This document shows positions 31,490 to 39,280 of a stretch of 47,170 bases of DNA, in pieces. Origin of the DNA: Chrysophaeum taylorii (Eukaryota > Sar > Pelagophyceae > Pelagomonadales > Pelagomonadaceae); assembly GCA_029834535.1 (NCBI GenBank), contig JAQMWT010000152.1, positions 1 to 47,170 of the forward strand, read 5' to 3'. Under the pieces are notes generated by a model. It saw nothing but the letters and a program-made list of their open reading frames with translations, was not told the origin of the DNA and did not search any database. Every line of letters begins with the position of its first letter. Position 1 is the first letter of the stretch. The position numbers were made by a program, and so were the translations under genes.

Positions 31490-31680
31490 CACAACGAGGA
31501 GTGGATCAACGAATAGCTGAAAATGCACAACGGGGAGTGGAGCAACGAATAGGCGAAATACAGAACGAGGAGGGGAGCAACGACGAGGTGAAAAGACAGA
31601 ACGAGGAGAGGAGCAACGACGAGGGGAAAATACAGAACGAGGGGTGGAGCAACGAATAGCGGAAAATACAGAACGAGGCA
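31490..31680. repeat. Tandem repeat of about 33-36 bp inside the small copia element
   Basis: Five to six units of GGAGCAACGAATAGCG/GAAAATACAGAACGAG with variation (ACGAGGTGAAAAGACAG, ACGAATAGGCGAAATAC). It lies between the gag fragment and pol and probably marks the internal deletion site. Confidence 0.75.
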
Positions 31681-31979
31681 CCTGTGCAATGGGAGCTAAA
31701 AACAAAAAAACGAGGGGCTTCCGTGGGATGGGGTTGTTGATATGCTTGCATCAGCTTGGAAGAGTCTGGTGGCTGACGACGCGGCGGATAGCGCGGCGGA
31801 AGTAGTTGTGCATGCCATCGAAATTGGTTGTTGTTGAACTTCTCAAGGGTACAACCACATTCATCGGTACGAAACGCGAGACGATAAAACAAAGCCAGTA
31901 AGGCTTGAAGCACGATGCACGTAGTCAAATGCGAGGACACACTCGAGGGTGCGTCGGATCAGGTACAATGCCGAGCAAC

Positions 31980-32430
31980 TTGAACTGCGGTGATTGGTAC
32001 AGTGCCGAGCAACTTGAACGCCGGTGATATGTACAATGCTGAGCAACTTGTATACTCCGATGATGATGAACTTGTTGAGGAAGTTCGCTACGCGATCCCC
32101 ACGGCCCATGTAGACATCGGTAGTGCGCTTGTAAAGTCGCGTGAAGTTCATATCGCGGTTTTCACGGATATCCGCACGATCAGTATCATGCATTGGTAGC
32201 GCCGTGAAGAGTGCACTGTACCAGCGTTGCTGCTTGAGACCAAATTCTTCTTCAGAGCAGCCAGAAGCGGAAATGCTAGTCCAAGTGTCAGTGGTCAAGA
32301 TAATGCGATCACCGGTGGAAATGATCATGTTTTCCAGGCGCCGGGTCCATTGGTGAAAAAGATGTCGCTCACCACTGAAAGCATCGAGTTTTTGCGAAAG
32401 CTTGCTATCCTTAATTTCGATCGAGGACAT
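31980..32430 (-). pseudogene. Gag N-terminus of the small copia element
   Basis: ATG at 32430. 'KLDAFSGERHLFHQWTRRLE' and 'WYSALFTALPMHD' match the 'L.G..NF..W......L' and 'a....I..al' helices of copia gag (UBN2-like). The frame loses similarity near 31980 and no zinc knuckle is found, so gag is truncated. Confidence 0.65.
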
Positions 32431-32540
32431 GATAAACGATAACGAACCGAACACGTAGCAATGAACTGAAGCCGAGGAGGAGTCGCCGTGAAGTCAAGCG
32501 CAGGTTCGATCGAAACGAACGAATGCTGCACCTGCTACCA

Positions 32541-32636
32541 TGTTGCGAATGGTATGAGGCGTTAGACTAGCGATAAGAGAAAGACGTAAGGATACTGGAT
32601 ACGTGGTGCAGGGGTAAGTGTCATAGCTTCCTCACA
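32541..32636 (-). repeat. 5' LTR of the small copia element
   Basis: 96-bp partner of 28712-28807, adjacent to the primer-binding site at 32531-32540 and to the CCGTC duplication at 32637-32641. Confidence 0.92.
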
Positions 32637-33475
32637 CCGTCTGTTAATAGGTCGATCCCAACTGATATAGAGGCAGGTGTCGACTTGTGAGCGTTCGAAC
32701 TCAGGTTGTCGAAGAAACGAGTCGAGCTTAATGTTCCACAACAAAGCTGACTGTTTGAGACCATAGAGAGCCTTGACGAGTCGGAGAGCTAGCTTGGACT
32801 CTGGGTGGTTCTTCTGTATCTGCTGGACAAGGTTTGCAAGACACGAGTCCCTCGAGGTAAGTCTATCCATACCGGGCGATCAAGTGCCGATTGGATGAAG
32901 GCCTGGGGAATGTCCGCGAGCGCGACGGGAAGCTTGTGCTTCACCGCGATGGCGAGCAGTAACCGGTTAGTGGCGAGCATCGCGGTCGGTAAAGATGTGG
33001 CATAAAAGTCGATGCCGACGCGTGCCAAGAAGCCTCGGGCAACTAGACGAGCTTTATAACGGTCTGGGGTGCCGTCAGCAAAATACTTGATCTTCAGCAC
33101 GAGTTTCGTCGAGCTAGACGAACGGTCTGGCGGTAAAGGTTCAAGCTTGAAGACGCCGTTGGAGCACAAGCCTTCAATTTCCTTGCGAATCGAAGCAATA
33201 TGCCTAAGCTTGTCTTCTTCGCTGAGTCCTTTGAGCTCGACAATCTTCTCGGGCTCATAGACATTGCCATCAGCAGTCACGAGTTGTAACACGACATGGT
33301 CGATGTGCTGCAAGTCATAGTCCATGACTTCCTGGAGAATGTCTTGATTCGGATCACTTTGACTTAGAAAGAGGTGTCCGAGTTCGCCAGAATCATGCAT
33401 GAAGGCGTGTCTGTGACGAGAGGCTGGGTGGTAGTGCTGGTGCGCTGAGATGTCCCATAAGAGAGAGGAACTCAT
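32562..33475 (-). pseudogene. RT N-terminal two thirds of copia-like element 1
   Basis: Frame 32789-33475 holds a linker and then RT: 'EEDKLRHIASIRKEIEGLCS', 'GVFKLEPLP', 'KLVLKIKYFADGTPDRYKAR', 'LVARGFLARVGIDFYATSLP', 'ALADIPQAFIQSALDRPVWI' (the first catalytic Asp in ADIPQAF). A second frame carries on with 'LVKALYGLKQSALLWNIKLD' and 'SQVDTCLYISWDRPINR'. The sequence is then cut by the small copia LTR at 32636. The remainder, with the VDD box, is at 28297-28711. Domain order (integrase before RT) is Ty1/copia. Confidence 0.88.
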
Positions 33476-33484
33476 ACAACAGAA

Positions 33485-35347
33485 CTATTGGTTCCATTGA
33501 CGCGCATCGTACTCTGCCGGTGACAATTCGTCATGGCATACATGGTTCTCGAGAACAGAATTGTCGTTGTCCAGGTGGTCGACCAAGACAGGCGAATGGT
33601 GCGGCTTCCGTGGGAAGTCAACGTACAAGAGTTCTGCGTCGGTTTCTCTCTGCATATCCAGTGCAGTGCCGCCCATGATACCATTGTCTTGAGTGGTATT
33701 TGCGAGGAAGCATCCTGTCGGGACATCATCTGGCGGCTTAGCGTCCCTTCTAATGTTGAGATCAGATGCGAAGCTGGCGGCTTGGCCCTGGTGCAGAGCG
33801 CTGACACTGATGAGAAACATCAATGTGCTGGACATGTTGGCTGTGGCGCGAGCCGTGGGTTGCTCCTGCTGGTATTTCCAGTTGCGACCATACTCTGATG
33901 CGATGATGCGTCTGGTGAAAAGTTGTCCATCGTCGACGCGTTTTGCGATATAGAGCTGATCTTTGGGAAGGCGTAATCCGCGCTCGTCCTTAAGATCAGC
34001 CTTGAGTTTGTCACTCTGGTTGCGATGCTCGAGGACTGGAGTAAAACCTGAATCGTCGAGAACAACCTCTAGGCGATCCTTTCGCTTGGGCATCGGAATG
34101 CTACCATCCGGCGGAGGTGGCCGGTTGAGGAACGAAAAATCCTGTTCAGGTGTCTCGTCGCTGACGGGACTTGGATCAGTAGCAGAGGCTTGATCTGGTT
34201 CTTTATTCTTGTCTTCATCATCGGGTTCGTCATCCTGGTTGTTATCATGAGTCTCGCCCTCATTTTGCGATTCCTGTCTAATTTCCGGCATTGGCTGCTC
34301 GCTTATAGCTGGGAGCGGGTCCTCTTGCCGTGCCTCTGCTGGGATCTGTGCCTGTGCTTTGATCCGTTCGATTTCCTTGTTGCGATTGACTGACATGTCC
34401 GCATCAACGTGGAAGTCGTTCGAGGTGACGATTTTTCCATATCGCCCTTGATGTACAAGCAGGATAGAGCTGTGAACATCACGGATAAATCGGTCCGTGC
34501 CGGGGAGGTTCGGGAGATAGTTTTTACTGTGGAAATAAGTGGCGGAGACGCTGGAGGGCTCCAGTTTGTGACTTTGAGGATAGACAAAGGTGACAGGTTC
34601 GCCAAAGGGGAGGAGCTTCAAGAGTGGTGCCGTGGGTGACATGATGCGTCGGGGAACGGTGCAGGTCATGTTAGTGCGCGAGGGCAGTCCATGAGAGCGC
34701 TGATTGTCTGCTTGGGTCTTATGCAGTAGAGCAAACGGGTGGTAATACTCGGCGCCAATAGGCTTTCCTTCGATGCGGACGCTGCGCAGGTTAAGAAGGC
34801 GAACGACAGTGCCTCGAGTATTTTCTTTGATGATGTTTTCCGCGAAGTTCCGCTGGTGTAGGTGGCGACCAATGATTTGAAACTGGATACCGAGTTGCAC
34901 CTTGAGCGGGTGGAAAGCTTCGGATCGGAATGTGGAAAAGGCATCATGTGAGATGATTTTCACACTTACATCGAATTCGACCTTAATCACATTGGCCACG
35001 TAGAGGATGCCAGCCAGCACGTCCTGCGCGTCCAGTTTCCTCAGGAAGTATACCCATTTGGGTGCCGAAATAACACGCACGAAGTGCATGATGTATCGGA
35101 ATCCGCCATAGCATTTGCTGATGCTTGGGTAGGACACATCCATGTGGAGATGTTGGCCAGGGGCGTAAGCCAGTTCATCCTGTGACCATGAAGTGTTCTT
35201 GTGGCTGAAGCTGACATGCGGTTGGCAGCGCTTGCATTCGCTGCAGTCTTGCAGATACCGATCATCACCTGGGCGGAGATTCGTTACATTAGCGGCAATT
35301 GTGCGGCGAAGAATCTCGGGTTCATGACACAGTACGTGTTTGGTCAA
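33485..35347 (-). CDS. Integrase of copia-like element 1, 5'-truncated
   Basis: A 620-residue open frame. It starts within the HHCC finger ('CHEPEILRRTIAANVTNLRP', 'QDCSECKRCQ'). The catalytic core follows: 'GQHLHMDVSYPSISKCYGGF' (first Asp), 'VKIISHDAFSTFRSEAF' (second Asp) and 'HQRNFAENIIKENTRGTV' (Glu). After the core comes a long acidic linker of about 250 residues rich in Asp, Glu, Pro and Gln, leading to RT in the next frame. Sequence upstream of residue 1 is lost at a head-to-head junction with the plus-strand element near 35340. Whether this family carried a methyltransferase upstream therefore cannot be seen here. Confidence 0.82.
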   Translation of the reverse strand: MTKHVLCHEPEILRRTIAANVTNLRPGDDRYLQDCSECKRCQPHVSFSHKNTSWSQDELAYAPGQHLHMDVSYPSISKCYGGFRYIMHFVRVISAPKWVYFLRKLDAQDVLAGILYVANVIKVEFDVSVKIISHDAFSTFRSEAFHPLKVQLGIQFQIIGRHLHQRNFAENIIKENTRGTVVRLLNLRSVRIEGKPIGAEYYHPFALLHKTQADNQRSHGLPSRTNMTCTVPRRIMSPTAPLLKLLPFGEPVTFVYPQSHKLEPSSVSATYFHSKNYLPNLPGTDRFIRDVHSSILLVHQGRYGKIVTSNDFHVDADMSVNRNKEIERIKAQAQIPAEARQEDPLPAISEQPMPEIRQESQNEGETHDNNQDDEPDDEDKNKEPDQASATDPSPVSDETPEQDFSFLNRPPPPDGSIPMPKRKDRLEVVLDDSGFTPVLEHRNQSDKLKADLKDERGLRLPKDQLYIAKRVDDGQLFTRRIIASEYGRNWKYQQEQPTARATANMSSTLMFLISVSALHQGQAASFASDLNIRRDAKPPDDVPTGCFLANTTQDNGIMGGTALDMQRETDAELLYVDFPRKPHHSPVLVDHLDNDNSVLENHVCHDELSPAEYDARQWNQ

Positions 35348-35884
35348 AGCTCAACACATGCCTGTTATGCAACAATGCTTAAACTGTATAACGAGTACAA
35401 GTTGCCGCTAATAACTACGCCAGGATATGCTGACACATGTGCTTCTCAACATGTAATTAACTTTAAACGTTATGCTGATCCTATCCACATCGTAAAGCTA
35501 CCCGAGTCCTTATCACCTGCTATCCAGACTGCTACGGATACGCAGAGAATCCCACATGCTATGATTATAAGGACCGTCATTCCCGCTCTCCCGAAGCATC
35601 CAAATGTAGGATATGTAAAGCTAGACGTTGCGCTTTTCCTACCCAAGCAAAAGCGCGTAAAATGGAACTTCGCTCACTACAGTTCAGACTATGTGCTTAT
35701 AATGAACAACGCGAAATGCTCAAACTATATTCCACCCTCATGGTACGCGCAATTTACGTCCCATGGCTCAAAACCATCTCGGAGTCAATGCATTCGCAGC
35801 TGCCTTACATACGCAAGCATTTCCCACCTCCCGTATGATGCAAGGTTACCACACGTTGCTTCACACAGTAACTACGTCTCCTAG
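35330..35884 (+). pseudogene. Retropepsin-like protease of copia-like element 2
   Basis: 'GYADTCASQHV' with Asp at 35432 aligns to the 'xxDTGASxH' active site of copia proteases; the Gly is replaced by Cys (GGT to TGT would do it). 'HYSSDYVLIMNNAKCSNYIP' may be the second Ile-Leu-Gly region, also altered. The frame continues to a TAG at 35882-35884. An overlapping frame (35763-35954) carries the residues leading into methyltransferase motif I, so a frameshift precedes the methyltransferase. The upstream 40 residues of the open frame belong to the other element across the junction. The altered catalytic triad suggests an inactive enzyme or an unusual variant. Confidence 0.55.
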
Positions 35885-37755
35885 CTCACGAACACCTACT
35901 GTAACTCTACTACTCTGGGATGCCCACTCCCGCCTTCTTGGCTTGCGCTTCTAATGACTTGCAAATCAACATCAACGTTAAAGTTCTTGTTGAGAGCGAC
36001 GACAATCTCACGCACATGCTACGAAGACGTTTTGGTAATTCCATCGAAGTTTTCCCATCCCTACCCAAGTTTCTGACATATCTCCATCGAGCATCGGACG
36101 CTGAACGTGCACGATATTACACCGATATAGTGGAACTGACATCACCATGCACAAATCGCAACATAATCAATGGGAGATCCATTTCCACCTTCGAGCGTGA
36201 TATGGACGATTCCTCGTTTCCAAGTGCTCTAAGTGTACTTGAGCTTTTAAAGCCGCTTGTTCTTTTCATTGAAATGACACCACCACACTCCGCATCGTAT
36301 GAAGACCATATACGAGTTGCTAATCTCATCTTCTCAACGATGCACTATACGGTGGATATATGTGACCGATTTCCATGCTATCTGTGTGGAGATTATCAAG
36401 CCAGAGAAAGATGGATCCTCGTTGCACGCACATATAACACCGGCCATCTTGATCTGCTTTCCTGGCCTAACAAACGAGTTACTTCCTTTCTGGACATTGC
36501 AGACCACGATAATTCCATTAGTCGCAAGTTAATAGTCGACGAAACTTGGACGCTGGTCTTTCCCGACATACCATTCGTGTCCACACCTAAAACCTACAAT
36601 ATCTTTAGTCGTACAGGATCCGTGCGCTTAACTGTGACTGAGCTTGAAACCTTAACCATGCTGTTCCTTCGTCTGCACTCTAACAAAACAGTCGAACATC
36701 CCAGTCAAGATGAAATGGGGGGCATTTCTAACTTTCGCCTGGGATTCTTGACTAATTCAAGAAAACCACTTGCCTGCATGAGATCTCCTATTGAACTCAA
36801 AGCTTTTGTGCTCCTCTATAATATTATGGGACGTTTATTCCCTAAGTCTATCACATTACCTGTGTCCTTTCGTATTACAACTATCGAATCTAACCAACCA
36901 TCTCACAGGTTATTCTTGAATAAATCCTCTACTTCCTCCATCATTTACATCACCGGTGGAAGACACACAGGCGGAGACACAACAGTTTCTAACTCCTCTT
37001 CTAAATACCAGGCACATATAAATGCTTTTGGCGAAACCTATACCTTCCTAACACGTGATGCCGGAATCGATAAGGCTGCTTCTCTCAAACCTGTTACTGG
37101 TATTCTTTGGCTTTGCCAAGCATACCATCATAATAATGAAAATCAAGACGCGCGTCGTCTAGTACAAGCACTGGTTCCCTATACTTCTCCTGTATTTCAC
37201 GATTCTTTTGTCTTCTACCCCCAGGAAAATCGTCTCGAATTTATCGATAAAATGTTTTCTTTAAGTGACATGCATCTGTCCCAAAGCAGATACCTGGGCT
37301 TTATTACGTCACGCGATAGGAAGATGGGTGCCAAAGTTCATTCTATGTACACTCCTACTCCTACCATTCGTGGATTTGCTAATATGCTCGTGTACGATCC
37401 ACGACTCGATCGCATTCGACACTACTCAACTCGCGATTTGGCTCGCGCCAATAACTTCACAGCGCACCAAATCAATTTTCTTTTGTCTTTGTCCCCGGAC
37501 CTATGCTGTGACATAATCGTTAATGCTATTCCGGCTGGAACATATCACTTAATTTATAAACATTTGTGTCAGATTGTCTATGACTTGCGTAAATTAACGC
37601 TATCACCATCGTTTGACCCTGATCATGCTTCTCTAACCAAAAACTATAGGTCAACCTTCTTCACAAATATATTCCCAACAGACACATCCTCAATATTACA
37701 CCAGAGTTCCATTACAATGTTATACATCTCCAATAAAAAAACTCTCATGTTGTGA
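35880..37755 (+). CDS. C5 cytosine DNA methyltransferase domain of copia-like element 2
   Basis: Open frame of 611 residues from ATG 35920; the same frame runs back to a TAA at 35902. Motif I is split: 'TPTVTLLL' in the upstream frame and 'YYSGMPTPAFLACASND' in this one. Motif II is 'VKVLVESDD'. Motif IV is 'TDIVELTSPCTNRN' with catalytic Cys77 (36148-36150). Motif VI is 'KPLVLFIEMTPPH' (Glu118, EMT for ENV). Motif VIII is 'CGDYQARERWILVAR' with an exact QxRxR. A target-recognition region of about 300 residues follows, then 'TPTPTIRG' and 'RIRHYSTRDLARANNF' (motif IX) and 'IVNAIPAGTYHLIYKHL' (motif X, residues 534-550). All main catalytic and AdoMet-binding motifs are kept, so selection on the enzyme is likely to have been recent. 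It would methylate cytosine C5 using AdoMet; specificity is unknown. Confidence 0.85.
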
Positions 37756-39280
37756 TGATCTTGCTTCTAACCACGAACTTCCATCTTTTCATCTCGATTC
37801 AGTAGCTTATGTCTTCCTCTCTAACACCTCATCCGCAGATATATCATCTCTTTCTAAAGAAAGACAAATTCCTCTTATAACGCCAAGACATCTCCATGAG
37901 AAGCATGCGCCCTTCGATAAGAAAGTTCATGCCAGGGGCACCCTCGCATTTCGAGATGCGCAACAACGAGCTACCAATTTTCACAACATCCACCATTCTG
38001 GTGATTCTCAAGCTATAAAAGCTGTACAGGTTATTGCCAGTCCTGGACACCACCCATCTGACGTACCCTACCGTAAGTTCTGTGTGGATTGTACGATTCA
38101 TAAAAAACGCTTTCCTCATCCACATCACCTTACCAAGCAACCATCATTCGAACAAAAATTTCAACCTGGTGAAGCCTGGGCATGTGACGGTGGTTACGTA
38201 TCCGTTCTCTCGGAATGGGGATCCTTTCGACATATCATTGTTTTTAAGTGTCTCATTTCTAAATTTTTGTTAATGTACTTTTGTCGTAGCACTAACTCCA
38301 GCGAATTTTGTAACGCCCTTGAGTTTGTCCGCAATTATTGTTCTACTTATGTTCATGTACAACTCAAACAAATCTATTGTGATTCCTTTAAACCCTATTT
38401 ATCTCATCATGTTACAACCCCCTTCCGTGTGGAACATGGTATTAACATGTCCGCGTCCCCCCCTTACTTACATGTCTTTAATCATGAAGTAGAAGCCGCT
38501 GTTGGTCACATAGCCACGGCCGCGTCTACACGACTCCGGCATATGCTTAATGTATCCTATAAAGGTCACCCCCTAACAGACCCGGTACCACACTACCCGT
38601 GGGCTGTTATACATGCCACCCAATCGTATAATCTCCTCCCTAACGTTTCCCTCGAACGTAATTATAATAAAGTCCTAAGCCCCCAACAAGTTTTGTTAGA
38701 CCAATGTAATGTTCCCCAACAGGACTACCTCGAACCTTTTCGTTCTGTTCGTTATCTGCATTCGGAACCTAACGAATGTCATAAATATGAGCCTCGACGT
38801 CGTCCTTACATCTACTTATGTGGTGCTAATGTTATAAACCCTTTAATCACACCCCATGTTAATCATGTAGTCGATGTTGTCCTTAATCCTGAAAACGGCC
38901 AAGTCCGTGTTTCCTCTAAACTGACTTTTCCTCATCTTATTTCTAAATCTCCTCCTGATAATGAACAGCATCCACCTCCCGCACCTTCACCCGACATTCC
39001 CTTCTCTGTTCACAGCACCCCCAATGATGCGGCGCAGAGGGGGAATGTTGTGCCTACCGACACTGACCACGAGAGGGGGACTCCTTCTTCTCCTCTCAAT
39101 GCTCCCTCTCCCGTTCCCGCATGTGCTCCAGCTGCTTCTGCACCCGCTACTTCCGCCACCACACCTACATCTGAAGTGTCCTCCAACACTTTGCCACTTT
39201 TACCATCTTATCGGTCTCTCTATTCCCAGGATGTCCTACGTCTCACCCGTGGTCCTCATCACCCTCAACCTCGTCGCTAA
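37745..39280 (+). CDS. Integrase of copia-like element 2
   Basis: The frame is open from at least 37700, overlapping the methyltransferase end in the +1 frame, and continues to 39280. The HHCC finger is visible as 'NFHNIHHSGDSQAIKAVQ' plus 'KFCVDCTIHKKRF' (37970-38110). The DDE core has Asp in 'GEAWACDGGYVSV' (38186), Asp in 'LKQIYCDSFKPY' (38381) and Glu in 'VFNHEVEAAVG' (38486); the last two are 35 residues apart, the spacing of retroviral-type integrases. A Pro/Ser/Ala-rich linker follows and ends in a stop at 39280, after which the frame changes. The protein joins element cDNA to host DNA. Confidence 0.87.
   Translation, partial: SCCDDLASNHELPSFHLDSVAYVFLSNTSSADISSLSKERQIPLITPRHLHEKHAPFDKKVHARGTLAFRDAQQRATNFHNIHHSGDSQAIKAVQVIASPGHHPSDVPYRKFCVDCTIHKKRFPHPHHLTKQPSFEQKFQPGEAWACDGGYVSVLSEWGSFRHIIVFKCLISKFLLMYFCRSTNSSEFCNALEFVRNYCSTYVHVQLKQIYCDSFKPYLSHHVTTPFRVEHGINMSASPPYLHVFNHEVEAAVGHIATAASTRLRHMLNVSYKGHPLTDPVPHYPWAVIHATQSYNLLPNVSLERNYNKVLSPQQVLLDQCNVPQQDYLEPFRSVRYLHSEPNECHKYEPRRRPYIYLCGANVINPLITPHVNHVVDVVLNPENGQVRVSSKLTFPHLISKSPPDNEQHPPPAPSPDIPFSVHSTPNDAAQRGNVVPTDTDHERGTPSSPLNAPSPVPACAPAASAPATSATTPTSEVSSNTLPLLPSYRSLYSQDVLRLTRGPHHPQPRR

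Larger units (their letters stand above)
28712..32636 (-). mobile_element. Small Ty1/copia element with 96-bp LTRs, inserted in copia-like element 1
   Basis: Identical-looking 96-bp repeats at 28712-28807 and 32541-32636 begin TGTTGCGAATGG and end CTTCCTCACA (TG...CA). The 5-bp target duplication CCGTC is at 28707-28711 and 32637-32641. The minus-strand primer-binding site next to the 5' LTR reads TGGTAGCAGG (32540-32531), matching the CTGCTACCA 3' end of animal-type initiator tRNA-Met. Total 3925 bp is short for copia, and the integrase catalytic core is missing. LTR identity suggests a recent insertion, yet pol is frameshifted, so it was probably mobilised in trans or decayed quickly. Confidence 0.93.
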
